64,000 nt of DNA from Larkinella arboricola (GCF_003259745.1 NZ_QLMC01000004.1:744001-808000), one strand, 5' to 3'. Counted from the stretch's first letter, positions 17,994 to 27,075 are shown. Program-made: numbers and translations. Notes: generated by a model from the letters alone, not told the origin.

Positions 17994-18494
17994 TCAATTG
18001 AATTCTACCAGAACCTGGTTTTTTTCAACGGTTTGGCCGCGGCTTATCCGGACGGTTTTGACGGTGCCGTCGGCGGGCGATTTGATGACATTTTCCATTT
18101 TCATCGCTTCCAGAATCAGGACCGTGTCGCCTTTCCGAACCACATCGCCGGATTGCACGCTCAGGCTTAGAATCAGGCCGGGCATCGGTGCTTTGATCTC
18201 GTTGATCTTCGTCAGGCTGGCCGTACTCATGCCCATTTGTTCGAGGAGCAGATCAAAACGGTCTTTCAGCTGAACCTGATGAATCGACTCGTTGATTTTG
18301 AGCGTAACGGTTTTGGCCGCAGGGTCCAGATGCAGCAGTTCGGCGGTATACGAACGGTTCTGATGCAGGATATGAAACATCCGGTCGTTCAGCCGGACCA
18401 CATCCCAGGCAAAGGGCTGGCCGTTTAAAACCGGTTGGTTGCCCGAAAAATCAATTTCAAAAGGCGGCTGATCATTGACGGAAGCACGAAACAT
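17994..18494 (-). CDS. Biotin/lipoyl carrier protein (biotinyl carrier domain)
   Basis: This is a carrier subunit for a biotin-dependent carboxylase. The 166 aa protein ends in a complete biotinyl domain: I-K-A-P-M-P-G-L-I followed by the biotinylation motif E-A-M-K-M-E-N with the modified Lys, and a closing Q-V-L-V-E-F-N. The N-terminal half (about 1-85) is beta-rich and has no enzymatic motif. I chose ATG 18494 because a start at 18551 would run into the neighbouring exporter gene. The protein is not the short AccB of fatty acid synthesis, and may serve propionyl- or methylcrotonyl-CoA-type carboxylases. BirA, the ligase that biotinylates such proteins, is encoded at 30643. Confidence 0.85.
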   Translation of the reverse strand: MFRASVNDQPPFEIDFSGNQPVLNGQPFAWDVVRLNDRMFHILHQNRSYTAELLHLDPAAKTVTLKINESIHQVQLKDRFDLLLEQMGMSTASLTKINEIKAPMPGLILSLSVQSGDVVRKGDTVLILEAMKMENVIKSPADGTVKTVRISRGQTVEKNQVLVEFN

Positions 18495-18514
18495 GAAGCA
18501 GGGGCTAAGGTGTC

Positions 18515-19438
18515 TTATTTTTTGTTGATCAAATATACACCTAGCAGACAAATTCCCATACCGGCCACCTGCGGCCAGTGCAGAGGTTCGCCGTCGAACA
18601 ATCCCCAGAAGACGGCCACCACCGGAATCAGGTACGTTACCGTTGAGGCAAAAACGGCGGAGGTGAGTTGGATGACGCGGTTAAAAAGAATGGTGGCAAA
18701 GCCCGAACCGATCATTCCGAGGGTGACGAGCATCAGCAGGGCGGGCGTCGAACCCGGGGCCGTTACCCGGGTCGGGAAATCCGTCGTAGCCAGACCGACC
18801 AGCGCAATGGGGCCAACCATTGCAAAGGTCGAAGCCGTGGAAAGGAGAGCCGGTAAATCCGATAAATACCGGGAAACAATGTTGATGTTGAAACCGTAGA
18901 AAAGGGTGGCCAGAACAAGCAGAAAAGCGTAACCGTTGTACGAAAACGAGCCCGTTGCACTGAAAAAGACCAGGAAGACCGATCCCGCAAAGCCCAGCAA
19001 AATACCGCCTACCTGCTGTAGTTTGGCCCGTTTACCGAATAATGCGATGCCGATCAGAAACGTGAACAGGGGGCTGAGGGCGTTCAGGGTTCCGGCCAGC
19101 GAACTGTTCAAGTGGGCCCCGGCGGTGGCAAACAGCATGGCGGGAATCAGGTAGCCCAGCATTCCGGACCCCAGGAGGGGCAGCCAGCGGTCGCGCGGAA
19201 ACTGGTTCCAGCGAATCAGCAGATACGGCAGAAAAAAGACCAGCGCCAGGAAAATCCGGCCAGTGCCAACCTGCATAGCTGAAAAAGCCGTCAGACTGTG
19301 TTTAATCAGAATGAAAGAAGTACCCCAGATAAGGGCTACCAGCAGGAGGAGCACCCAGGCTAGAAACCGGCGGCTGGATGAAGAAGAAAGGACCGGTTCG
19401 TGCAGGGTAGATGATTTTTCGGTAAATTGTCTTGTCAT
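18515..19438 (-). CDS. EamA/DMT-family exporter
   Basis: This is an inner-membrane transporter of the drug/metabolite superfamily with about ten transmembrane helices in two EamA repeats. Repeat 1 includes L-L-L-V-A-L-I-W-G-T-S-F-I-L-I-K, and repeat 2 starts near V-L-A-T-L-F-Y-G-F-N. The protein ends in a basic tail (L-I-N-K-K). Start ATG 19438 is preferred to TTG 19462 further out. The gene sits 20 bases upstream of the biotinyl-carrier start, on the same strand. Substrate unknown. Confidence 0.88.
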   Translation of the reverse strand: MTRQFTEKSSTLHEPVLSSSSSRRFLAWVLLLLVALIWGTSFILIKHSLTAFSAMQVGTGRIFLALVFFLPYLLIRWNQFPRDRWLPLLGSGMLGYLIPAMLFATAGAHLNSSLAGTLNALSPLFTFLIGIALFGKRAKLQQVGGILLGFAGSVFLVFFSATGSFSYNGYAFLLVLATLFYGFNINIVSRYLSDLPALLSTASTFAMVGPIALVGLATTDFPTRVTAPGSTPALLMLVTLGMIGSGFATILFNRVIQLTSAVFASTVTYLIPVVAVFWGLFDGEPLHWPQVAGMGICLLGVYLINKK

Positions 19439-19688
19439 ATCAGCAAAACCACCGGGCAACAAGGTTTGGTTCGGGTGATTGCAAAAAAGTCTTCCACACT
19501 AACTTATTGATCGATAGCTGGTTTAACAGGGACAAGCATACAATACGCAACGATCCTGCTGGCATTTGAGTATTTATTGGAATGCAACGATAGGAGCCGG
19601 ATTCCTGTCTTACTTTTTTAGGCCCATTTCGCAATGAATCTGGCACCGGGCAACTGGTGAGCCGCAACGAATCTGCATCCGACAGGGT

Positions 19689-20654
19689 ATGAAACTATCG
19701 ATAATTATACTGAACTACAATTCCAGCAGCTATACCCTGGATTGTGTGGCTTCTATTCGGAATCGGACACAACTAGCTGATTATGAAATTATAATTGTTG
19801 ATAATAACTCACGCCCTGGGGACCTGGGGCGGTTACATTCTCTGACCAAACTGCCTAATGTAAAGATCGCCCGGAGCCGAATCAACCTTGGTTTTGCGGG
19901 CGGTAACATGCTTGGATTGCAGATCGCCGATCCATCCTCCACCTACTATTTTTTTCTGAACAACGACTGTCAGTTGCTCGATGACGTTTGCGGTCGACTG
20001 TATGCATTCATGGAAGAAAACACCGCCGTGGGAATCTGCACAGGGCAGGGCATTAACGGCCATGACGGGCACGAACCGTCTTTTAATCATTTTCCCACGT
20101 TAGGAATGAAGGTGCTGGGGCACAGCGTAATGCGGGTTTTTAATCCGGCGGAGTATATGTCGCGTCATCGGGTTTACGACCATCCGATGGTGGTGCCGGT
20201 GATTACGGGAAGTGCCATGTTTGTGCGGGCAACGGCTCTCTGGCAGGTCGGTGGTTTTGATCCGGCTTATTTCCTGTACTGTGAAGAAGAGGATTTGTGC
20301 CTGCGGTTGCGCGAAGGGAAGTGGAAAGCCATGCTGGTTCCGGATGTACGGTATCTGCACATCGGCGGTGGCAGTACACATCGGAATTTGCAAACTGATA
20401 AAGAATATTACATTTCGCTCTTTTATTACCTCCGTAAAAATGAAAACGTGTTTAAGCGGAGCCTGTTTCAGTTATATTACACGATAAAAATTGGACGAAA
20501 AGCATTAAAAAATAAACATTTTGCCCAATTAGCCTGGTTTATTCTGCGAGGGGCGCCCGGTCGGGAAAGCCTTCGGTATAGACAGGGATCAACCGTGAGT
20601 CCGCACCAGCCCGTTGAAGATTATCAGCTAACCCAATCGCTCATAACACCATGA
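19689..20654 (+). CDS. Glycosyltransferase family 2 (rhamnosyltransferase-like)
   Basis: It transfers a sugar from a nucleotide donor, probably to a cell-surface glycan. In the 321 aa protein the GT-A fold shows I-I-I-L-N-Y-N-S (5-12), V-D-N-N-S (about 37-41), the metal-binding variant L-N-N-D-C, and the acceptor-side G-G-F-D-P-A-Y-F-L-Y-C-E-E-E-D-L. These resemble the rhamnosyl/galactofuranosyl-transferase type of GT2. The C-terminal 80 residues are basic and may contact the membrane. The stop overlaps the start of the next glycosyltransferase by 4 bases (ATGA), so they are translationally coupled. Confidence 0.9.
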   Translation: MKLSIIILNYNSSSYTLDCVASIRNRTQLADYEIIIVDNNSRPGDLGRLHSLTKLPNVKIARSRINLGFAGGNMLGLQIADPSSTYYFFLNNDCQLLDDVCGRLYAFMEENTAVGICTGQGINGHDGHEPSFNHFPTLGMKVLGHSVMRVFNPAEYMSRHRVYDHPMVVPVITGSAMFVRATALWQVGGFDPAYFLYCEEEDLCLRLREGKWKAMLVPDVRYLHIGGGSTHRNLQTDKEYYISLFYYLRKNENVFKRSLFQLYYTIKIGRKALKNKHFAQLAWFILRGAPGRESLRYRQGSTVSPHQPVEDYQLTQSLITP

Positions 20655-21457
20655 ATAGGCACACGAAAGTTCCGCTTTCCGTTGTGATGATAACGCTGAA
20701 TGCTGAACGGACCTTGAAAAAGGTACTGGAGACGGTGTATGACTGGGCAGACGACATTGTTTTAGTTGATTCAGGAAGCACGGACGCCACACTGCCCATT
20801 GCCCAGCAGTTTAATTGCCGGATTTTCTACCGGAAATTCAACGGTTTTGGCCCACAGAAGCAATTTGCTGTCAACCAGGCCAAACACGACTGGGTGCTGG
20901 TGCTCGATGCCGATGAACTGGTTTCGGAAAAACTGGCTCAGGAAATTACGGCCTTGTTTGCTGACGGATTGCCCGGACCGGCGGGTTATGCCTTGCCCCG
21001 AAACCTGATTTTTCTGGGACGGGTGCTGCGGTATAGCGGTCAGAATCGCCAACCGGTTGTGCGGCTGTTCAATCGCCGGAAAGGCGACGTTACCCCGGTC
21101 GCGGTTCACGAGTCCATTCAGGTCGAAGGCACTCCTGGAACGCTATCGGGTATTCTGATTCATGATAGCTACGGTTCGCTGCACGATTACGTCCAGAAAA
21201 TGAATCAGTACACCACCCTGAGTGCTAAAGAAATGGCTGTGCGGCACAAAAAAGCCCATATTGGACTCCAGGGGCTTCGGTTTCTGTTTACGTTTGTGAA
21301 GATCTACCTGCTGAAAGGCGGGGTGCTCGACGGTTATCCGGGGTTTATGTGGGCGCTGCTGTCGGCGGTTTATCCGGTTATTAAATATTCAAAATTGCAG
21401 GAAATGCAGAATCAGGTTGGCGAGTCGAAACCCAGCCCGGTACTGGTTTTTGAGTAA
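20651..21457 (+). CDS. Glycosyltransferase family 2 (WaaE/KdtX-like)
   Basis: The 268 aa enzyme has S-V-V-M-I-T-L-N-A-E-R-T (9-20), I-V-L-V-D-S-G-S-T-D (about 36-45), and the metal motif L-D-A-D-E near 81-85. The F-N-G-F-G-P-Q-K-Q-F segment and overall length fit the WaaE/KdtX group, which modifies lipopolysaccharide core. The C-terminal hydrophobic part (L-L-K-G-G-V-L-D-G-Y-P-G-F) is also usual for it. It is coupled to the preceding family 2 enzyme. Together they may build part of an LPS or capsule glycan. Donor and acceptor are unknown. Confidence 0.9.
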   Translation: MNRHTKVPLSVVMITLNAERTLKKVLETVYDWADDIVLVDSGSTDATLPIAQQFNCRIFYRKFNGFGPQKQFAVNQAKHDWVLVLDADELVSEKLAQEITALFADGLPGPAGYALPRNLIFLGRVLRYSGQNRQPVVRLFNRRKGDVTPVAVHESIQVEGTPGTLSGILIHDSYGSLHDYVQKMNQYTTLSAKEMAVRHKKAHIGLQGLRFLFTFVKIYLLKGGVLDGYPGFMWALLSAVYPVIKYSKLQEMQNQVGESKPSPVLVFE

Positions 21458-21464
21458 AGAGCTT

Positions 21465-21518
21465 TCCCGAGGCACCGGAGATTTTACGGTGTGAAAGCAA
21501 AATAACCGTACCTCGGGA
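21465..21518. terminator. Long inverted repeat between the glycosyltransferases and dus
   Basis: Arms tcccgagg (21465-21472) and cctcggga (21511-21518) are perfect, and the inner part (caccgg / accgta) pairs partly. The genes converge here, so it probably ends both transcripts. No long T-run is present. Confidence 0.5.
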
Positions 21519-21527
21519 TGCGGGAAA

Positions 21528-22517
21528 TCAGATCAGAGCTACCTCGTACGTCTCGATAATTTCGTCGAGAATACCGTTGATTTCCGCCAGTGTATCCGCC
21601 TGCACCAGCCGGAGCCGAAACGGTTTGAAGTTGTCGAGGCCCTTGAAATAATTGGTATAATGCCGACGCATTTCGAAGATGCCGGTTTTCTCACCTTTCC
21701 AGCGAATCGAAAACTCCAGATGCTGCTTGCAGACCGCTACCCGATCAGCCAGCGTGGGAGCGGCTAAATGCTCACCCGTCCGCACATAGTGCTTGATTTC
21801 GTTAAAAATCCAGGGATAACCAATGCTGGCGCGGCCAATCATGATACCGTCAACACCGTACCGGTTTTTATACTCCAGTGCCTTTTCGGGACTTTCAATA
21901 TCGCCGTTGCCAAAAATCGGGATCGTAATGCGCGGGTTTTCTTTCACCCGGCCAATGAGCGTCCAGTCGGCTTCACCTTTGTACATCTGCACCCGCGTCC
22001 GTCCATGAACGGTCAGGGCCTGAATACCAATGTCCTGCAAGCGCTCGGCTACTTCCTGAATATTTTTTGTGTTTTCGTCCCAGCCCAGACGGGTTTTTAC
22101 GGTAACGGGCAGGTGGGTGGCTTTCACGACGGCTTCGGTCATTTTGACCATCTTCGGAATATCCTGCAACAAAGCCGCCCCGGCACCCCGGCAGGCCACA
22201 TTCTTTACCGGACAGCCGTAGTTAATATCGATCAGGTCCGGATTTACCCGCGTTGCAATCTCGGCGCAGGCCCGCATGGTTTCGATGTCTGAGCCAAAAA
22301 GCTGAATTCCCACCGGGCGTTCGTATTCAAAAATGTCGAGTTTCTGAACGCTCTTGGCCGCGTCGCGGATCAAGCCCTCCGACGAAATAAATTCCGTATA
22401 CATCAAATCGGCGCCGTTTGCTTTGCATACTGCCCGGAACGGCGGATCGCTTACATCCTCCATCGGCGCCAGCAGCAGCGGAAAGTCGCCCAGTTCAATT
22501 GTTCCAATTTTAACCAT
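21528..22517 (-). CDS. tRNA-dihydrouridine synthase (DusB-like)
   Basis: This FMN enzyme reduces uridines in the tRNA D-arm. The 329 aa protein has L-L-L-A-P-M-E-D-V-S-D near the start, the catalytic-cysteine segment D-I-N-Y-G-C-P-V-K-N-V-A-C-R-G-A-G (97-113, Cys109 as proton donor), T-V-H-G-R-T-R, and the FMN phosphate-binding M-I-G-R-A-S-I-G-Y-P-W-I-F. The G-C-P-V-K spacing fits DusB better than DusA/C. It is a single-gene unit. Confidence 0.93.
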   Translation of the reverse strand: MVKIGTIELGDFPLLLAPMEDVSDPPFRAVCKANGADLMYTEFISSEGLIRDAAKSVQKLDIFEYERPVGIQLFGSDIETMRACAEIATRVNPDLIDINYGCPVKNVACRGAGAALLQDIPKMVKMTEAVVKATHLPVTVKTRLGWDENTKNIQEVAERLQDIGIQALTVHGRTRVQMYKGEADWTLIGRVKENPRITIPIFGNGDIESPEKALEYKNRYGVDGIMIGRASIGYPWIFNEIKHYVRTGEHLAAPTLADRVAVCKQHLEFSIRWKGEKTGIFEMRRHYTNYFKGLDNFKPFRLRLVQADTLAEINGILDEIIETYEVALI

Positions 22518-22649
22518 ATATCGCTAACAACACGGTTTCTAAAGATGTTCGGTGTAAAACCGTAGGACCCAAAAAATCTTAGAGCGTTGGGATAAAAAAT
22601 TGCCTACTTGTAAGAACCTCACGGTTTTGGCCGTAAATTTACAGCAATT

Positions 22650-23603
22650 ATGGAAGACTTCCGCTCTACGTCCCCGTCAACGAATCCTTTGCATCCCCTT
22701 CGTAGTCTGCTGGTCCTGTTGGGCTTTATTTTGCTGGGCATGTCGCTGGGCGGTTTGCTGGCCGGACTATTTCTGGCGGGCTGGGCCACGACGGGCGGGC
22801 ATGATGTGGGCGAGATTACCGATGTGCTGAGCAATCCCGCCGATTATCCCGGCAGCTGGCCGCTGCTGATGCTGATTCAGGCCGTTAGCCATCTTTGTTC
22901 ATTTCTGCTGCCCAGCCTGCTGTATCTGCGCTGGATCGAACACCGGGGGTGGGCCGACTTCAACGCCCGACCACTCAGTGCGGTTCAGGCCGTGGGGCTG
23001 GTGGCGCTGCTGACCATTACGTTTATGCCCTTCAACGGGTTGATTATTGAATGGAATCAGAACCTCGATTTCCCGGATGCGCTACGGGGTCTGGAAGAGT
23101 GGATGAAACAGAAGGAGGACCAGATTTCCGAACTGACCACCTTTCTGACGAATTTCTCCTCACCGCTGGAATTAGTGATTGCGCTGGTGGTCATTGCCAT
23201 TATTCCGGGCATTGGCGAAGAGGTGCTGTTTCGGGGCCTTCTGCAACGGAAACTGGCGCAGTGGACCGGCAATGTACACGTGGCCATCTGGGTGGCGGCC
23301 ATCATTTTTAGCGCCATTCACGTTCAGTTTTACGGTTTTGTGCCGAGGGTTCTGCTCGGGGCTTTGTTTGGCTACCTGTATGTCTGGTCGGGTAACCTGT
23401 GGGTGGCTATTCTGGCCCACGCGGTAAACAACGGGTTTACGGTTTTTATGGTCTGGCTGTACCACCGTAAAATGATTTCGATTGACATTGAGAATACCAA
23501 TAGTGTTCCTTGGACCGGCGCAGTAATTTCCCTAATTTTAACGATAGGTTTTTTAGTTTTTTTTCGAAAATCAAATCAATCGTCGTCCCAGCCGTATGTC
23601 TGA
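22650..23603 (+). CDS. CPBP family intramembrane glutamic protease
   Basis: This is an intramembrane protease of the Rce1/ABI (CAAX-like) family. Of 317 aa, about eight hydrophobic helices are visible. Motif 1 is G-E-E-V-L-F-R-G with Glu190, Glu191 and Arg195. Motif 2 is F-S-A-I-H with His224. Motif 3 is H-A-V-N-N with His257. All proposed catalytic residues are present. It overlaps the DUF2007 gene by 8 bases, and such pairing occurs in Bacteroidota. The substrate is unknown; bacterial members act on membrane proteins or confer bacteriocin immunity, and nothing here points to a bacteriocin. Confidence 0.9.
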   Translation: MEDFRSTSPSTNPLHPLRSLLVLLGFILLGMSLGGLLAGLFLAGWATTGGHDVGEITDVLSNPADYPGSWPLLMLIQAVSHLCSFLLPSLLYLRWIEHRGWADFNARPLSAVQAVGLVALLTITFMPFNGLIIEWNQNLDFPDALRGLEEWMKQKEDQISELTTFLTNFSSPLELVIALVVIAIIPGIGEEVLFRGLLQRKLAQWTGNVHVAIWVAAIIFSAIHVQFYGFVPRVLLGALFGYLYVWSGNLWVAILAHAVNNGFTVFMVWLYHRKMISIDIENTNSVPWTGAVISLILTIGFLVFFRKSNQSSSQPYV

Positions 23604-23805
23604 TCAGTGGGAAAAAGTACTGGTGACACCGACCATGCACCGCGCCGAACTGGCCAAAGTCCTGTTAGCCGAACACGCCATTAACGCCGTTGTCGTTAAT
23701 AAAAAAGATAGTAACTATTTGTTAGGGAACTGCGAAGTATACGTGCAGGCCGAAAATGCCGCCCTCGCCAAAATTCATTTGATTACGGCGGATCTGGAAT
23801 ACTAA
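23596..23805 (+). CDS. DUF2007 domain-containing small protein
   Basis: The 69 aa protein begins with W-E-K-V-L-V-T-P-T-M-H-R-A-E-L-A-K-V-L-L and continues with the ferredoxin-like beta-alpha-beta pattern typical of DUF2007 (putative signal-transducing small proteins). The function is not established. It overlaps the CPBP protease gene by 8 bases and is certainly co-translated with it. It ends only 11 bases before the convergent hypothetical gene. Confidence 0.75.
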   Translation: MSDQWEKVLVTPTMHRAELAKVLLAEHAINAVVVNKKDSNYLLGNCEVYVQAENAALAKIHLITADLEY

Positions 23806-23815
23806 GTGACCCGGT

Positions 23816-24340
23816 TTAGCTGTCAATTTTTTTGGCATACGAAACCACGGTATAAATGCCTTCCGTTGGTTTGCCGGACATTTCGAGCGTGACGATGGTC
23901 CGGGCGCTTTCCCAGACATTGGAACGAGTCAGGTGGCCCAGCAACACCGCGTCGCCGTAGCGTTCCTTACGCCCTTTATACAATTCAGAGTTCCAGTTCC
24001 AGTAGTCGCCGGATGGGGTTCCGTACCGATCCGTTAAAATCCTGGCGACAGCTTCGTAGTCATCCCAATGCTGTTGGGCGCGAACATGCCGTTCGGTGAA
24101 AATGTACTGCGCCCCCACCAGCTGATCTTTCGCAAAAGCAAATTTTACCGAAACCGGAAAGCTATGAAACCAGCGCCCACGGTAGTGGAGGGTGGTGTCG
24201 GTTTTCAAAAACGGCGCCGATCGTTCAGCGGCCTGAACTTCCTTGCTGGTCATATCCCAACGGAGGGAACGAAGATCATAATCCGGTTGCTGACCGTTTC
24301 CTGCCAATTGAAAGAACAGGCTGAGCAGAACAAAGAACAT
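23816..24340 (-). CDS. Hypothetical exported protein
   Basis: No family is recognised. The 174 aa protein begins with a signal peptide (about 1-17, F-V-L-L-S-L-F-F-Q-L-A-G). The mature part starts D-L-R-S-L-R-W-D-M-T-S-K-E-V-Q-A-A-E, a 'W-x-M-S/T-x-x-E-V' phrase often seen at the start of small periplasmic proteins. It then alternates strands rich in aromatic residues. It is monocistronic with a short upstream region shared with cdsA. Confidence 0.65.
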   Translation of the reverse strand: MFFVLLSLFFQLAGNGQQPDYDLRSLRWDMTSKEVQAAERSAPFLKTDTTLHYRGRWFHSFPVSVKFAFAKDQLVGAQYIFTERHVRAQQHWDDYEAVARILTDRYGTPSGDYWNWNSELYKGRKERYGDAVLLGHLTRSNVWESARTIVTLEMSGKPTEGIYTVVSYAKKIDS

Positions 24341-24529
24341 AGGTACGAATCGGCGAGTAGATTGCCCGAAACTGCAACTCTATAAACGTGAGATAAACTG
24401 TAAATAAAGATAAAAATAGACGGAAAGCGAAACCGATGTATGAATGACCTGTCGGTATTTTGTTATTTTCGCCAGATAAACCAATCCGGTTTGTAGTTAC
24501 CTTACTACATGAAAGCACATTTGAATCGG

Positions 24530-25342
24530 ATGTCGAACCTACAACAGCGTGTCATTACGGCTGCTATCGGTGTCTTCATCATTTTATTTGGAATTTGGTA
24601 TAGTGACTGGACCTTTGCGCTGCTGTTCTGCATTATCAGTGCGCTGACGCAGCTGGAGTTTTATAAGCTGCTGGGTCTGGATGGGAATCAGCCGCTGACG
24701 TATTACGGAACAGCCGTGGGGTGTCTGATTTGTTTGCTTACCTACTTAATTGAAAAACAGATTGTTGGTTATGATAGCTACTTTCTGATCTGCCCGGCTG
24801 CTTCCATGATTTTTTTAATCAAGTTATACAAGAAGCGGGATTTAAAACCTTTTACCAACATCGGGTTTACTTTCCTGGGGCTTATCTACGTGGCCGTACC
24901 GTTTGCCTTGCTGAACGTGCTGGCGCTGCGCGGAGGAGTCTATCATCCGGGTTTGATGCTGGGTTGTCTGGTGCTGCTGTGGGCCAGCGATATCGGGGCC
25001 TATTTTGCCGGCACTAAATTTGGCCGTCGAAAGTTATTTGAGCGGGTATCGCCCAAAAAATCGTGGGAAGGGGCCGTGGGCGGGGCTATGGCGGCTGCCA
25101 TCATCGCTTTTTTTCTGACTATTTTTGTAGATGACCTGCGCCCCTGGGAGTGGTACTGCGTGGGGGCAATTATTGTGGTGACGGGTACCTACGGTGATCT
25201 GGTTGAATCGCTCTTCAAACGGAGCATTGCCATTAAGGATTCCGGATCGTCGATTCCGGGGCATGGTGGCTTTCTCGACCGTTTTGACGGTTTGTTGCTG
25301 GCGGCTCCGTTTATTATTACTTTTTTGAAGCTGTTTGCCTGA
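24530..25342 (+). CDS. cdsA: Phosphatidate cytidylyltransferase
   Basis: It makes CDP-diacylglycerol from phosphatidate and CTP for phospholipid synthesis at the inner membrane. From ATG 24530 (M-S-N-L-Q-Q-R-V) it has 270 aa; ATG 24509 would add seven residues. It has about eight transmembrane helices. The CDS signature S-L-F-K-R-S-I-A-I-K-D-S-G, followed by P-G-H-G-G-F-L-D-R-F-D, is intact near the C-terminus. The preceding S-D-I-G-A-Y-F-A-G and K-K-S-W-E-G motifs are also as expected. Confidence 0.95.
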   Translation: MSNLQQRVITAAIGVFIILFGIWYSDWTFALLFCIISALTQLEFYKLLGLDGNQPLTYYGTAVGCLICLLTYLIEKQIVGYDSYFLICPAASMIFLIKLYKKRDLKPFTNIGFTFLGLIYVAVPFALLNVLALRGGVYHPGLMLGCLVLLWASDIGAYFAGTKFGRRKLFERVSPKKSWEGAVGGAMAAAIIAFFLTIFVDDLRPWEWYCVGAIIVVTGTYGDLVESLFKRSIAIKDSGSSIPGHGGFLDRFDGLLLAAPFIITFLKLFA

Positions 25343-25387
25343 TTCTGAATAAAGAACTATTCAATCAGCCTACAGAATTTGGACAAT

Positions 25388-25409
25388 ACGCCTTTCAGAT
25401 AGGCGTTTT
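25388..25409 (+). terminator. Short hairpin after cdsA
   Basis: Arms acgcct (25388-25393) and aggcgt (25401-25406) with a 7-base loop are followed by four T. It lies just before the AAAGGAGG sequence of the next gene, so it may only partly stop transcription. Confidence 0.5.
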
Positions 25410-25410
25410 A

Positions 25411-25418
25411 AAAGGAGG
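25411..25418 (+). promoter_or_regulatory. Strong Shine-Dalgarno-like sequence AAAGGAGG
   Basis: AAAGGAGG lies only two bases before ATG 25421. Such sequences are rare among the genes of this window, and the spacing is shorter than usual. Confidence 0.35.
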
Positions 25419-25420
25419 AT

Positions 25421-26152
25421 ATGAAGACATTGCTGATAAAAATAATAACCGTTCTGGCCCTTGCGTTGGGGATGATGGTCGCTGCTCTGCAAACCGCCCG
25501 GGCACAGGGCCAGGAGAAGCTGATCATGTTTACCGGGATTATTACCGCTGGAAAAACATCGGAACCGTTGCCGGAAGCCTATATCTCCATCCCCCGGGCC
25601 GGTCGGGGGGTGTTAGCCAACACAAACGGATACTTTGCCATTCCGGTTTTACCCGGCGACAGCATTGTGTTCAGTTACGTCGGTTACAAGAAGCAATACC
25701 ACATCATTCCCCGGCGGTTAACGGAAACTTCCTACTCAGCGGTAGTAGCCATGCAGGAAGATGTGCAGATGCTGACGGAGGTAAAAGTATATCCCTATCC
25801 AACGGAAGAATTGTTCAAGCAGGCTTTCGTTAACATGAAGTTACCGGATGAAAAAGAGCGCGAGAACATGGCGCGTAACCTCAGCGAGGAGTCTATGCAG
25901 CGGTTGGCAGCCATGACGCCCATGAGTGCCGCCGGCAACTACCGGTATTACCTCAATCAGCAGTGGTATGGCCGCGAATCCATGACGGGCCGGTCGCAGA
26001 TGACAACCATTCCGTTTCTGAATCCGTTTGCCTGGGCCAACTTCATTAAGTCCGTTAAAAACGGTGATATGAAGAAGAAGGATTTCCGGCAGGAACTCAA
26101 TGCGACCCCGCCGGAAGGAATCTCGCGTCAGGATATTCTAAAAAATAACTGA
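25421..26152 (+). CDS. Exported CarboxypepD_reg-like domain protein
   Basis: The 243 aa protein has a signal peptide (about 1-29, cut after A-R-A-Q). A beta-sandwich of the carboxypeptidase regulatory-like type follows at about 37-110 (F-T-G-I-I-T-A-G-K-T-S-E-P-L-P-E-A-Y-I; D-S-I-V-F-S-Y-V-G-Y-K). This is the same domain that normally precedes SusC plugs, but here it is free-standing. The C-terminal 130 residues are helical and charged, without a known domain. The role is probably in the envelope. Proximity to cdsA does not define a function. Confidence 0.75.
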   Translation: MKTLLIKIITVLALALGMMVAALQTARAQGQEKLIMFTGIITAGKTSEPLPEAYISIPRAGRGVLANTNGYFAIPVLPGDSIVFSYVGYKKQYHIIPRRLTETSYSAVVAMQEDVQMLTEVKVYPYPTEELFKQAFVNMKLPDEKERENMARNLSEESMQRLAAMTPMSAAGNYRYYLNQQWYGRESMTGRSQMTTIPFLNPFAWANFIKSVKNGDMKKKDFRQELNATPPEGISRQDILKNN

Positions 26153-26183
26153 TCTTCCCGTTCCATTAATAAGCCAACGTTCG

Positions 26184-26960
26184 CTAGCCTTCAAACGTCA
26201 GCAGCTTTGTGTCCTGTCCGTCAAACCGGGCGTAGGTGTTTAGATTGATCCACTCGCCCAGGTTAATGTACCGGCTGTTTTCGGTTACGTTCAGATCCAG
26301 GGCAAGGTGGCGGTGCCCAAAAATGTAGTAATCGTGGTGCTGACGGGTTTCTACTTCCCGGCAATACTGCCAGAGCCATTCCTGTTCGTCGCCTTTAAAT
26401 TCTTCGGTTCGGTGCTGCTCGGATTCTTTCCGCTTACGCGACCAGCCATTGCCAAAGTCCATGCCGATATCCGGGTGAAGCCAGCGAAAAAACCAGCGAG
26501 CCATCCCGTTTTCGAAAAGCTTCTTGAGTTGCTTGTATTTAAAATCACCGGGCCCCAGGCCGTCGCCGTGGCCTACCAGAAACCGTTTACCGCCAATTTC
26601 GTACGATTTGGGTCGCCGGTAGGTCGGGATTCCCATTTCTTCGGCAAAGTAGTTGGCCATCCACATATCGTGGTTTCCGGTGAACAGGACAATTTTGAGT
26701 CCACTATCGGCCAGTTCGGCCAGCTTGCCCTGCAAACGGCTAAAGCCTTTTGGAATTACATTGCGGTATTCAAACCAGAAATCGAATACATCCCCAACCA
26801 GAAAAATGGCTGCGGCATCGGTTTGTGCGTTGGTCAACCAGCGAATAACCCGGCGTTCTCGTTCGCGGCTGGCGACTGGAGAGGGAATGCCTAAGTGAAA
26901 ATCAGATGCAAAGTATACGGCTTGACCCGGTGGGAGCGCTATTGGTTCAATGGGAAACAT
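26184..26960 (-). CDS. lpxH: UDP-2,3-diacylglucosamine hydrolase-type metallophosphoesterase (LpxH)
   Basis: It would hydrolyse UDP-2,3-diacylglucosamine to lipid X in lipid A synthesis. From ATG 26960 it has 258 aa and the complete calcineurin-like metal set: D-F-H-L-G, G-D-V-F-D-F-W, G-N-H-D, G-H-G-D-G, and G-H-R-H. The start at 26960 is supported by a perfect -7 box 20 bases upstream, which would lie inside the gene if the outer start (27044) were used. Bacteroidota LpxH homologues are of this length; activity on the lipid is inferred from family. Confidence 0.88.
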   Translation of the reverse strand: MFPIEPIALPPGQAVYFASDFHLGIPSPVASRERERRVIRWLTNAQTDAAAIFLVGDVFDFWFEYRNVIPKGFSRLQGKLAELADSGLKIVLFTGNHDMWMANYFAEEMGIPTYRRPKSYEIGGKRFLVGHGDGLGPGDFKYKQLKKLFENGMARWFFRWLHPDIGMDFGNGWSRKRKESEQHRTEEFKGDEQEWLWQYCREVETRQHHDYYIFGHRHLALDLNVTENSRYINLGEWINLNTYARFDGQDTKLLTFEG

Positions 26961-26979
26961 GAATATTTTTTCAAGAATA

Positions 26980-26987
26980 CAAAAGTA
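26980..26987 (-). promoter_or_regulatory. -7 promoter element of lpxH
   Basis: On the minus strand 26987-26980 reads TACTTTTG, an exact TAnnTTTG match, 20 bases before ATG 26960. It decides the start choice. Confidence 0.55.
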
Positions 26988-27075
26988 ACATATTGCTTCA
27001 TTACCTCCGAAACTTGCATATTGCAGGATCAAAAAGAAGACCATTGATTAAGAAAAACTTGTACGTTACAATGCT

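Noticed and set aside
22650-23805. CPBP protease as bacteriocin immunity
   Set aside because: No bacteriocin or transport gene is nearby; the neighbour is a DUF2007 protein.
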